From Pararhodospirillum photometricum DSM 122 (GTDB lineage Bacteria; Pseudomonadota; Alphaproteobacteria; Rhodospirillales; Rhodospirillaceae): a stretch of DNA of 26,893 bases. Made by a program: the position numbers and the translations under genes. The stretch is from contig NC_017059.1 in assembly GCF_000284415.1 (NCBI RefSeq), forward strand, positions 1,892,494 through 1,919,386, read 5' to 3'. The notes under the pieces are model-generated. The model was not told where the DNA came from. It saw nothing but the letters and a program-made list of their open reading frames with translations, and did no database searches. Of the stretch, positions 16,713 through 23,181 are shown in pieces; the stretch's first letter is position 1, and each line of letters begins with the position of its first letter.

Positions 16713-17056
16713 AGTATTTCCCTCCCCATATCGTCGCCTTGCATGTGGGTATGCGCGTGCCCAAAGCCAACCCGCCGCCTGTCAGGCGATACGGCGATCA
16801 GGATGGGCGGTTTTCAGGTTCTACGGCCTTGCACATCCCGATCGGATTTCCGTGCCCGGCGCCCCGCTGGTGCTCATGCCGGGGTAGGTCTGGCTAGGGG
16901 CGCTGCCCCCGCGCGGCGCAAGGGATCGCTGCCGCTCGTCCGGGCCGGTGTCCCCGGCCTTCCTCCACGTCGTTCCTCCGTTCCGTGCAGGCCGGGTGAT
17001 TCCCCCTCCGGCCCGGCCGCCCTTGCACCTTGCTACCCCGGTCTCGGCGACGGCCA
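16713..17056. other. Non-coding leader region upstream of the DUF932 gene
   Basis: No gene was found in these 344 bases. The open frame crossing them is Pro/Arg-rich with no recognisable start. The region holds small GC palindromes (GGGGC-gct-GCCCC near 16898; GGCCGG/CCGGCC near 16944-16960). It probably carries the DUF932 promoter and a long untranslated leader. Confidence 0.5.
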
Positions 17057-17086
17057 GGGTTGCAGCGCAGCGCTGCGCTCCAACCC
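17057..17086 (+). promoter_or_regulatory. 30-bp near-perfect palindrome before the DUF932 gene
   Basis: GGGTTG-C-AGCGCAGC and GCTGCGCT-C-CAACCC are reverse complements apart from one C/C mismatch and have no spacer. It ends 8 bp before the GGAGA ribosome binding site of the gene at 17106. As DNA it could be an operator; as RNA it could form a hairpin close to the ribosome site. Confidence 0.6.
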
Positions 17087-17105
17087 AGACCCACGGAGAC
17101 AGATC

Positions 17106-17948
17106 ATGTATCATCGACTCGCCACCCGGTTCGGCCGCAACAGCCACCAGATCAGCGGGCGCGAAGCCCTCGACAACGAAGCCCTTTACCGACACGTCCC
17201 GTCCGTGTTCGCCCGCGAGGCGCATGACAGCCGGTCGGACCGTTACGTCTACGTCCCCACCATCGAGATCGTGGAAGGACTGCGCAAGGAAGGATGGTTT
17301 CCGTTCTTCGCCGTGCAGTCCGTGCCACGCGACGGCAGCCGCCACGGCCACGCCAAGCATATGCTGCGCCTGCGCCGGGATGACGGCATCGGCAAGCCCG
17401 AGGCGGCGGAAGTCATCATCGTCAATTCCCATGACGGAACGTCGGCCTATCAGATGTTCGCCGGGATGCTGCGCTTCGTCTGCACCAACAGCATGATCGC
17501 GGGCGAGCGCTTCGAGGAAGTCCGCGTGCCCCACAAGGGCGGCATACAGGATCGGATCATCGAGGGCGTCTATACGGTCGCCGAAGACTTCCCCCGGCTG
17601 ATCGACGCGACCGAGACCATGAAGGACACGCGCCTGTCGTCGGACGAACAGCGGGTATTGGCGGAGGCCAGCCTTGTCGCCCGCTACGGCGAGGACGAAA
17701 GCCCCGTCCGCCCCGATCAGATCATCGCCCCGCGGCGCCGCGAGGATGTCGGGCAAAGCCTCTGGAGCACGTTCAACGTCATTCAGGAGAACTTGATACG
17801 CGGCGGGCTGGACGGTCGCCGCACCAATGCCGAGGGTCGTATCCGCCGCAGCCAGACGCGTGCCATCAACGGCATCGACCAGAATGTCGGGCTGAACCGT
17901 GCGCTCTGGACGCTGGCCGAAGGGATGCAGCGCCTGAAGCGCGGATGA
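17106..17948 (+). CDS. DUF932 domain protein
   Basis: A 280-residue cytosolic protein matching the DUF932 family (YubP/YfjQ-like), which is common on plasmids and conjugative elements and has no assigned biochemical role. Recognisable blocks are YVPTIEIVEGLRKEGWFPF (about residues 48-66), HMLRLRR, VNSHDGTSAYQMFAG (about 103-117) and LRFVCTNSMIAGE. The C-terminal third is basic and helical (NAEGRIRRSQTRAINGIDQNVGLNRALW). The ATG at 17106 has GGAGA 6-7 bases ahead. A good terminator follows, so this is a separate transcription unit from the activator genes. Confidence 0.85.
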   Translation: MYHRLATRFGRNSHQISGREALDNEALYRHVPSVFAREAHDSRSDRYVYVPTIEIVEGLRKEGWFPFFAVQSVPRDGSRHGHAKHMLRLRRDDGIGKPEAAEVIIVNSHDGTSAYQMFAGMLRFVCTNSMIAGERFEEVRVPHKGGIQDRIIEGVYTVAEDFPRLIDATETMKDTRLSSDEQRVLAEASLVARYGEDESPVRPDQIIAPRRREDVGQSLWSTFNVIQENLIRGGLDGRRTNAEGRIRRSQTRAINGIDQNVGLNRALWTLAEGMQRLKRG

Positions 17949-17952
17949 TCGT

Positions 17953-17994
17953 AAAGCCGTGCAGCCGGGTTTCCGGTTGCACGGCTTTGCTTTT
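17953..17994 (+). terminator. Intrinsic terminator after the DUF932 gene
   Basis: AAAGCCGTGCA (17953-17963) pairs perfectly with TGCACGGCTTT (17978-17988), with an inner CCGG/CCGG stem and a GTTT loop, followed by GCTTTTG. It begins 4 bp after the stop codon. Confidence 0.88.
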
Positions 17995-18131
17995 GTGCGG
18001 CTGTCCGATTTTCCGCCGATCCGTGAACCCGGATCGTCGGCGCGGCCGTGTCGTCGCCACGGCCCCTGCTCGCCGGGCTGCGCCCGGCTCGCCAAAACAC
18101 TTCTGCAATGTTAAGTCATGATTCACCAATA

Positions 18132-18191
18132 TTGATCGCATTGCGCGATCTACATATCCAGTAACTGCGACTTCAAAGTATATCGCAAGTT
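18132..18191 (+). promoter_or_regulatory. Putative promoter and operators of the split activator gene
   Basis: An AT-rich island in GC-rich DNA holds TTGATC (18132-18137), a 17-bp spacer and TATCCA (18155-18160), a weak promoter match. The dyad GATCGC-attgc-GCGATC (18134-18150) overlaps the -35 and spacer. A second imperfect dyad, AACTGCGA (18163-18170) with TCGCAAGTT (18183-18191), lies just downstream. Neither matches a tra box by eye. Confidence 0.45.
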
Positions 18192-18246
18192 GTGGACACT
18201 TCATCTTTCCAGCGCAGATCCCATGCTGGAAGAAAGAGGTGACGCC

Positions 18247-18501
18247 ATGCCAGGTTTCGATTGGCGCGCGCCGGCCGCCTATGGATATGCTCGGAGCATT
18301 CCCGCCGCCGGCTTCGCTTGGGAATATCTCCGCCGCGACGACGCGTATCGCCGCGACTTCCAGCGCATGACGCGAACGCCGCGTCATGACACCGAGGCGC
18401 GGACCGCCTTCACGAACCGATGGGGGTTGCGATTTCGCGGCGGACCCGGACATGCCCGCCGATCGCGCATCGCTCTTCTGGACGCCCGCGCTTCAACCTG
18501 A
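18247..18501 (+). CDS. DUF6499 half of an FseA-like excision activator (frame-zero product)
   Basis: From ATG 18247 (AGAGGTG just ahead) the first 60 residues match the DUF6499/transcriptional-regulator-like domain: WRAPAAYGYARS, then WEYLRRDDAYRRDFQ and FTNRWGLRF. After residue 65 the frame leaves homology (RGGPGHARRSRIALLDARAST, stop 18501), while the expected continuation DPDMPADRASLFW is in the +1 frame. In ICEMlSymR7A the equivalent genes msi172 and msi171 are joined by programmed +1 ribosomal frameshifting to make FseA. The same geometry here implies that this 84-residue product is the unshifted form and the functional protein is about 263 residues (18247 to 19039). A plain frameshift mutation cannot be excluded. 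Confidence 0.8.
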   Translation: MPGFDWRAPAAYGYARSIPAAGFAWEYLRRDDAYRRDFQRMTRTPRHDTEARTAFTNRWGLRFRGGPGHARRSRIALLDARAST

Positions 18502-19039
18502 CGCCTTCCAGCTTCGCACGTCAGGCGATCCGCCCGGCGATTTCGTCATGCCGATCGTGCTGCCGGGACTTCCCGGCCTCGCGGCACGATCGGCCATCGA
18601 CGGCGACTGGCACGGTCTCTGGCGCGTATCGGGTGGGGAGCATCGCTTTTGGCTCACGAACCCGCCGCCAAACGGTCCGACGCGCTTCGTCGTCATCCTG
18701 CCGCTCGACGCCCTGTTTGAGCTGCGCGCCAAAGCCGCATTGCGCTTCTGGCTGGCGCTGGCCGGACGCCCACCTGGCGACCGGCGGCATGACCTTCCGC
18801 AACAGACGCGCGACCGGCACATCCTGATCCTGCGCGCACTCGACGCGAAACTGGCTGGCGCCAGCTACCGCGTCATCGCCGAAGCGCTGCTCGGCTTTCG
18901 CGGTCGGTCGAAGAGCGATTGGGAAGTCAGCTCGTTAAAGAATAAGGTGCGCCGCCTCGTCGACGATGGCCTGTTCTACGTGCGCGGCGGTTATCGCCAG
19001 CTTCTCCATTATCCCGTCCGCGTGCCACGCCGCCGCTGA
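18386..19039 (+). CDS. DUF2285 half of an FseA-like excision activator (+1 frame)
   Basis: The homologous part begins at about 18446 with PDMPADRASLFWTPALQPDAF and runs to 19039. It ends in a DUF2285 helical DNA-binding-like domain (RDRHILILRALDAKLAG, VIAEALLGFRGRSKSDWE, LKNKVRRLVDDGLFYVRGGYRQLL). The open frame starts at an ATG at 18386, but its first 20 residues are a wrong-frame reading of the DUF6499 domain and there is no convincing ribosome binding site, so translation is expected mainly by frameshift from the upstream frame. The fused protein would activate excision genes; rdfS lies 156 bp downstream. A perfect 10-bp hairpin surrounds the stop codon. Confidence 0.8.
   Translation: MTPRRGPPSRTDGGCDFAADPDMPADRASLFWTPALQPDAFQLRTSGDPPGDFVMPIVLPGLPGLAARSAIDGDWHGLWRVSGGEHRFWLTNPPPNGPTRFVVILPLDALFELRAKAALRFWLALAGRPPGDRRHDLPQQTRDRHILILRALDAKLAGASYRVIAEALLGFRGRSKSDWEVSSLKNKVRRLVDDGLFYVRGGYRQLLHYPVRVPRRR
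18433..18450 (+). other. Candidate +1 ribosomal frameshift site
   Basis: Frame-zero codons are TTT CGC GGC GGA CCC GGA and the +1 frame reads GAC CCG GAC ATG. Homology switches frame within this stretch. A peptidyl-tRNA slip from CCC (18445-18447) to the overlapping CCG is the simplest candidate; a slip at GGC or GGA is also possible. Confidence 0.55.
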
Positions 19040-19052
19040 GGAGCGGCGTGGC
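19024..19052 (+). terminator. Hairpin across the activator stop codon
   Basis: GCCACGCCGC (19024-19033) pairs perfectly with GCGGCGTGGC (19043-19052), with the TGA at 19037-19039 in the loop. No T-run follows, so it may be a weak terminator or mRNA end rather than a full intrinsic terminator. Confidence 0.5.
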
Positions 19053-19077
19053 ATTGGCTTGAGCCGACACCTCCGGG

Positions 19078-19109
19078 GTGCCGGAATCGCACCCCGCTGA
19101 ATCCGGCAC
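19078..19109. promoter_or_regulatory. 32-bp dyad upstream of rdfS
   Basis: GTGCCGGAATC (19078-19088) and GAATCCGGCAC (19099-19109) are reverse complements with one mismatch, separated by 10 bp. The centre lies about 100 bp before the rdfS ATG, a typical activator position. A second small dyad GCTGTC-n7-GACAGC is at 19150-19168. Confidence 0.55.
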
Positions 19110-19195
19110 GCTGCAAGCCGCCGATCCTCCGCCACGGTTCGCCATAGCCGCTGTCATCCGCCGACAGCCGCCGAACCCGACCCGGAGGCATTTCG

Positions 19196-19465
19196 ATGAT
19201 CGACCCGAAGACGGGGCTGCCGCCCCGATTCCTGCGCACGCCCGACGCGGCGCGATTTCTCGGCATCTCGTTGCGGACGCTGGAAAAGCACCGCACCTAT
19301 GGCACCGGCCCGACCTATCGCAAGATCGGCGGGCGTGTCGTCTACGCGCTGGAGGATCTGCAAGCCTGGACCGCGGTCGCCGCCCGCAAATCCACCACCG
19401 ACAAGGATGCCGGCCGGGTCTATCCCGCCCGTCCGCTGACGCCTGCCGAACGGGGCGCACGCTGA
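19196..19465 (+). CDS. RdfS-like excisionase / MerR-AlpA-type helix-turn-helix protein
   Basis: An 89-residue protein with one winged helix-turn-helix: RFLRTPDAARFLGISLRTLEK is the recognition unit and YRKIGGRVVYALEDLQAW the wing, the usual pattern of AlpA/excisionase (recombination directionality) proteins. A short basic, Pro-rich tail follows. GGAGG lies 9 bases ahead of the ATG at 19196. Sitting directly after the FseA-like gene and directly before repA, it fits RdfS, which directs the integrase toward excision. The stop TGA is immediately followed by the repA ATG. Confidence 0.8.
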   Translation: MIDPKTGLPPRFLRTPDAARFLGISLRTLEKHRTYGTGPTYRKIGGRVVYALEDLQAWTAVAARKSTTDKDAGRVYPARPLTPAERGAR

Positions 19466-20617
19466 ATGTCGGGCGGACCATCCCCTGAGGCCGGACGGCG
19501 CGCGCAGCGCCTTGCCGGCAGCGAGCGGGCGCGGCTCGCCCCCTTCGTCGTCGCGACGGGTGACGCCAGCCCGCGCGACCAGCGCGACCTGATGGAGCGC
19601 CCGTTCTTCTCGCTGTCAAAGACACCGCGCACCAAACCCATTCTCTACAAGGCCGCCGACATCGAGGTGCAGGTGCTCGGTATGCCCGAGCACGGCATGG
19701 CGACCATCTGGGACGCCGACGTGCTGATCTGGGCGGCCAGCCAGATCGTCGAGGCCGAGAACCACGGCCTGCGCACCTCGCGCTTCTTCCGCTTCACGCC
19801 GTATCAGCTCCTGCGCGGCATCGGCCGCGATACCGGCAATCGCCAGTACCAGTTGCTGAAGGCGTCACTGGCGCGGCTCCAGTCCACCGTCGTCGCCACC
19901 ACCATCCGCAACGGCGTCCATTGGCGGCGGCGGCAATTCTCCTGGATCAACGAATGGGAGGAGATGACCACCCATGACGGCCGCGTCGAGGGCATGGAGT
20001 TCGTCCTGCCCGAATGGTTCTACAACGGCGTCGTCGATCGCTCGCTGGTTCTGACCATCGACCCGGACTATTTCCGCCTGACCGGCGGTATCGAACGCTG
20101 GCTCTATCGCGTCGCTCGCAAGCACGCCGGTCGCCAGCCACATGGTTGGCTCTTCGAGGTCGCCCATCTCCACGAGAAGTCCGGCAGCCTGGCACGGATT
20201 TCCGACTTCGCACTGGATCTCCGGCGCATCGCCGCCCGCCGGCCGCTGCCGGGCTACCGGCTCGACATCTGGCGTGAAGGACGGCGCGAACTCCTGCAAA
20301 TCCGGCCCGTCGAACAAATCACAGTGCCTGTGGACAAGGCTGTGGAAGCCATCGGTACATTAGGCGCAAACGGTATCGGTACATCAGGCGCAGCCCTATC
20401 GGCACATCAGGCGCACGGACCGCAGTTAAGCCTTTGGCCCGAAACGCGGAATCCGACTGCTAACTTAGAGTCTAATAAAGAATCTAACTCTTTATCTTTG
20501 ACGCGCACGGGCGCGAGCCATGGTGCCGGTGCCACCGATGGTGCCTTGAATCGTGGACTGGCCACGAATTCCACCAACTTGCGAAACGTCACCCGCCCGA
20601 ACCGGGGGCGGCCATGA
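19466..20617 (+). CDS. Replication initiator protein A (RepA, PF10134-like)
   Basis: A 383-residue plasmid-type replication initiator. After a low-complexity N-terminus (1-45) the conserved core runs to about residue 285: MERPFFSLSKTPRTKPI, MATIWDADVLIWAASQI, FFRFTPYQLLRGIGRDTG, a strand-rich block ending EFVLPEWFYNGVVDRSLVLT, and LTGGIERWLYRVARKHAG with GWLFEVAHLHEKSGS. The remaining 95 residues are poorly structured and their DNA contains three direct repeats and an AT-rich stretch (see separate entry). It starts right after rdfS and overlaps parA by ATGA. The family drives replication of plasmids and, in conjugative elements, perhaps of the excised circle. Confidence 0.88.
   Translation: MSGGPSPEAGRRAQRLAGSERARLAPFVVATGDASPRDQRDLMERPFFSLSKTPRTKPILYKAADIEVQVLGMPEHGMATIWDADVLIWAASQIVEAENHGLRTSRFFRFTPYQLLRGIGRDTGNRQYQLLKASLARLQSTVVATTIRNGVHWRRRQFSWINEWEEMTTHDGRVEGMEFVLPEWFYNGVVDRSLVLTIDPDYFRLTGGIERWLYRVARKHAGRQPHGWLFEVAHLHEKSGSLARISDFALDLRRIAARRPLPGYRLDIWREGRRELLQIRPVEQITVPVDKAVEAIGTLGANGIGTSGAALSAHQAHGPQLSLWPETRNPTANLESNKESNSLSLTRTGASHGAGATDGALNRGLATNSTNLRNVTRPNRGRP
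20351..20415 (+). repeat. Three iteron-like direct repeats inside the 3' end of repA
   Basis: 18-bp units at 20351-20368 (ATCGGTACATTAGGCGCA), 20375-20392 (ATCGGTACATCAGGCGCA) and 20398-20415 (ATCGGCACATCAGGCGCA). Steps are 24 and 23 bp, about two helical turns each. Because the step is not a fixed multiple of three, the repeat is conserved as DNA, not as peptide. Confidence 0.8.
20457..20500. other. AT-rich segment with a hairpin next to the iterons
   Basis: About 75 percent A+T over some 40 bp in otherwise about 65 percent G+C DNA, containing ATAAAGA-atctaac-TCTTTAT (20475-20495). Together with the direct repeats it resembles an origin unwinding element. Confidence 0.5.
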
Positions 20618-21252
20618 TCGTCGCCCTGCTCAATCAGAAGGGCGGCGTCGGCAAGACGACGCTGGCCCTGCATCTCGCCGGGGAATGGGCGAGGACCGGC
20701 AGCCGCGTCACCCTGATCGACGCAGACCCGCAAGGCTCGGCGCTCGACTGGTCGCAGCAGCGGGCACGCGAGGGCTGCCCACGGCTGTTCGGCGTCGTCG
20801 GCCTGGCCCGCGACACCCTGCACCGTGAAGCACCCGAGCTGGCGCGCGACGTCGATCACGTCGTCATCGACGGACCGCCACGTGTCGCCGGTCTGATGCG
20901 CTCGGCGCTGCTCGCTGCCGACCTGGTGCTGATCCCCGTGCAGCCATCGCCGTTCGACGGCTGGGCCTCGGCCGAGATGCTGGCGCTCCTGACGGAGGCG
21001 CGCATCTACCGGCCTGAGCTGGCCGCGCGCTTCGTACTGAACCGCTGTGGCGCGCGCACCGTCATCGCCCGCGAGACGGCCGAGACGCTGGCCGACCATG
21101 ATCCGCCGTTGCTCGCCGCCACCATAGGCCAGCGCGTCGTTTTCGCCGATGCCGCGCAGTCTGGGCGGCTGGCCTGGGAGATCGATGCCGACAGTCCGGC
21201 CGCGCGCGAGATCGCCGCGCTGACCGCAGAGATCGGGAGGCTTGCGCCATGA
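20614..21252 (+). CDS. parA: ParA-family partition ATPase
   Basis: A 212-residue single-domain ParA. The deviant Walker A motif KGGVGKTT is at residues 9-16, Walker A-prime DADPQGSALDW at about 37-47, and Walker B VVIDGPP at about 82-88. There is no N-terminal helix-turn-helix, as in the short type Ib ParAs of plasmids. It overlaps repA and the following ribbon-helix-helix gene by 4 bp each. The probable job is segregation or stabilisation of the excised element. Confidence 0.92.
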   Translation: MIVALLNQKGGVGKTTLALHLAGEWARTGSRVTLIDADPQGSALDWSQQRAREGCPRLFGVVGLARDTLHREAPELARDVDHVVIDGPPRVAGLMRSALLAADLVLIPVQPSPFDGWASAEMLALLTEARIYRPELAARFVLNRCGARTVIARETAETLADHDPPLLAATIGQRVVFADAAQSGRLAWEIDADSPAAREIAALTAEIGRLAP

Positions 21253-21503
21253 GCGAGCGATCCCCCAAACGCGGCTTCGCGGCGCGTCCCGTCGATCCCG
21301 AAAGCTGGATCAAGGCGAGCGAACCGCCAGCGGCCCGCACCGGCGACGGCGCGGCGTTCACCGCCCGGCTGACGATCGACATCACACCGGAGCTGCGCGG
21401 ACGGATCAAGATCGTCGCCTTCCAGCGCGGCGTCACCGTCGCGGACATGCTGCGCGAGTTGCTCGCGCGCGAATTCCCATCCACCGAAGGAGACACCCCA
21501 TGA
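21249..21503 (+). CDS. Small ribbon-helix-helix protein, possible ParB/ParG-type partner
   Basis: An 84-residue protein. The C-terminal half reads as a strand followed by two helices (FTARLTIDITPELRGRIKIV then VTVADMLRELLAREF), the ribbon-helix-helix pattern of ParG and other small partition DNA-binding proteins. The N-terminal 40 residues are basic, Pro/Ala-rich and probably flexible. It starts in the parA stop codon (ATGA) and ends in the next gene's start. Position strongly suggests the DNA-binding partner of ParA; no centromere repeats were identified. Confidence 0.75.
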   Translation: MSERSPKRGFAARPVDPESWIKASEPPAARTGDGAAFTARLTIDITPELRGRIKIVAFQRGVTVADMLRELLAREFPSTEGDTP

Positions 21504-22021
21504 CCGGCAACGCGGCTCCCCGCGTGCGCGGCGGCCCCGTGCCGTCGGCGCTTCCCTCCGACAACCTGACCCATGTCGAGCTGACGTTCGTCGAGAAGAA
21601 GATTGAGCACTGGATCAGGTTCGGCCGTGAGGCGCATGAACAGATCCTCGACCGTCGTCGGCGCATCTTTTCGTTCCGGCCGGACGCCATCTTTGCCTTC
21701 GTGCGCTGGGCCTCGAACGACTTCGGCACGATCATCTCGCGCATCGACATCTTGCGTGCTGTGTGCCCAAGCGAACCCTATCAGACGCTGCCCTTCGTGC
21801 GGCCCGGCGGCGATATCCTGTTGAAGATTGACGGCTGGCCGAAGGTCGAACAGGTGCTCCGGCACATCGACGCCATCCAGGCGATCGGCATCGATCCGGA
21901 GGATGTTTCGCCCGATCACTGGCGGCACGTCCACAATCGGTTGACCGCCAATCACGAGCCGCGCGCCTACACCGGCGACCAGCACCGGGCGTTCCTGTTG
22001 CGCCGGAGGGCCGAGCCATGA
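21500..22021 (+). CDS. DUF2840 protein
   Basis: A 173-residue cytosolic protein of the DUF2840 family, known almost only from conjugative elements. Blocks are LTHVELTFVEKKIEHWIRFG, ILDRRRRIFSFRPDAIFAFVRWASNDFGT and LPFVRPGGDILLKIDGWPKVEQVL, with a C-terminal HWRHVHNRL. No enzymatic motif is seen. It is translationally coupled on both sides (ATGA overlaps at 21500 and 22018). Function unknown. Confidence 0.85.
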   Translation: MTGNAAPRVRGGPVPSALPSDNLTHVELTFVEKKIEHWIRFGREAHEQILDRRRRIFSFRPDAIFAFVRWASNDFGTIISRIDILRAVCPSEPYQTLPFVRPGGDILLKIDGWPKVEQVLRHIDAIQAIGIDPEDVSPDHWRHVHNRLTANHEPRAYTGDQHRAFLLRRRAEP

Positions 22022-22563
22022 CCCGCTTCGGCTACGTGATGGTGACGTATGTCTCGGTCATGGGCGTCGTCATCGCGTCCTTCATCCCGACGCCGACCCG
22101 GCTGGTGTGGAACGTCTCCGCCAGCGCGCCGATCGGTCTCTACGACGTCGATCCGCCCGGCGATCTCACCGTCACCGATCTGGTCGCGGTCGATCCTCCA
22201 AAACCGCTCGCCGACCTCATGGTCGAGCGTGGCTATATCGGCCGCGGCGTGCCGCTGCTCAAGCGCGTCATGGCACTGCCGGGGCAGGAAGTCTGCCGGG
22301 TCCGCCGCACCATCACGGTCGATGGGATCGAGCTTGGCGCGGCGCTCGACCGCGACCGGACGGGCCGCGACCTGCCGGTCTGGCAGGGCTGCCGCCGCAT
22401 CGCCGGTGATGAGATTTTCCTGATGAACGCGGATGTCCGGGACAGCCTGGACGGCCGTTATTTCGGTCCGATTCCGATCAGCACCGTCATCGGCCGCGCC
22501 ACGCCGATCTACACCGACGAGGCCGGCGATGGCCGCTTCGTCTGGCACGCCGCGACACGCTGA
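22018..22563 (+). CDS. traF: TraF-like conjugative transfer peptidase (S26 family)
   Basis: A 181-residue membrane-anchored serine peptidase. One N-terminal membrane segment (residues 5-25) is followed by the S26 signature NVSASAPIGLY with nucleophile Ser36, and by LLKRVMALPGQ with general base Lys82. Then come GDEIFLMN and the TraF-type end DSLDGRYFGPIP. TraF of IncP plasmids processes and cyclises the TrbC pilin, so a trbC gene is expected elsewhere in the element. It overlaps DUF2840 by ATGA and is the last gene of the coupled rep-par-tra string; 68 bp separate it from DUF736. Confidence 0.9.
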   Translation: MTRFGYVMVTYVSVMGVVIASFIPTPTRLVWNVSASAPIGLYDVDPPGDLTVTDLVAVDPPKPLADLMVERGYIGRGVPLLKRVMALPGQEVCRVRRTITVDGIELGAALDRDRTGRDLPVWQGCRRIAGDEIFLMNADVRDSLDGRYFGPIPISTVIGRATPIYTDEAGDGRFVWHAATR

Positions 22564-22631
22564 CCGCCCGAATCCGGCGGGCATGGCGCGCGCCGGTTTT
22601 CACCCAACCCCAAGGATCGAGGAGTTTTCCC

Positions 22632-22967
22632 ATGCCGCAGATCGGCCAGTTTACCCGTGAGACGACAGGCTTCGTCGGGCGCGTTCATACGCTCACGCTC
22701 TACCGCGAACTCACCATCGTTCCGGCCGAGCCCTCCGATGCCGAGAACGCGCCGGACTATCGCATCCATCACGGTGCCGATGACGGGCCGGAAATCGGTG
22801 CGGGCTGGAAACGCACCGGCGAGCGCGCCGGCGAATACATCTCGCTGCTGATCGACGATCCGGCCTTGCCGCAACCGATCCGCGCCAATCTGTTCCGCGA
22901 CGACGACGGCGGGGGCGCCTGGTCGCTGCACTGGACGCGCCCGGTCAAGCGTGGCGAGCGGAAGTGA
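22632..22967 (+). CDS. DUF736 protein
   Basis: A 111-residue small protein starting MPQIGQFTRETTGFVGRVHT, the hallmark of DUF736, which is linked to conjugation modules of alphaproteobacteria. The acidic middle (PDYRIHHGADDGPEIGAGWK) and YISLLIDDPALPQPIRANLF are conserved in the family. GAGGAG lies about 7 bases ahead of the ATG. Function is not known; its size and fold pattern suggest a small beta-rich protein. Confidence 0.87.
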   Translation: MPQIGQFTRETTGFVGRVHTLTLYRELTIVPAEPSDAENAPDYRIHHGADDGPEIGAGWKRTGERAGEYISLLIDDPALPQPIRANLFRDDDGGGAWSLHWTRPVKRGERK

Positions 22968-23076
22968 TCTCATGCGCTATGCCCTCAGAACTGCGCGCCT
23001 GATTTCCCGTCAAAGCCCCATCCCTTTGTTCGCGAACAGGCCGTCTCATCCCTTCGTCCCGCTCGACGAGCCGTCG

Positions 23077-23156
23077 GCCGGCGCGCGCAGCGAAGGTCAA
23101 GGGCGATCGAAGCTCGGCGCTTCGCGCGAACCCTTGACCGCAGCGAGCACGCCGGC
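23077..23156. repeat. Nested inverted repeats between DUF736 and the transglycosylase gene
   Basis: Three nested pairings: GCCGGCG (23077-23083) with CGCCGGC (23150-23156), GGTCAAGGG (23095-23103) with CCCTTGACC (23131-23139), and CGAAGC (23108-23113) with GCTTCG (23119-23124). TTCGCGCGAA at 23121-23130 is itself a perfect palindrome. The structure fills the 214-bp gap before the transglycosylase start. Confidence 0.65.
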
Positions 23157-23181
23157 AGGCTGGCGTCGTTGCAGAGACAGG

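Noticed and set aside
20351..20415. CRISPR array
   Set aside because: Only three short repeats with 5-6 bp between them, inside a gene and with no cas genes; iterons fit better.
22951..23181. N-terminal extension of the lytic transglycosylase
   Set aside because: It places about 77 unrelated residues ahead of a clear signal peptide and reads through inverted repeats.
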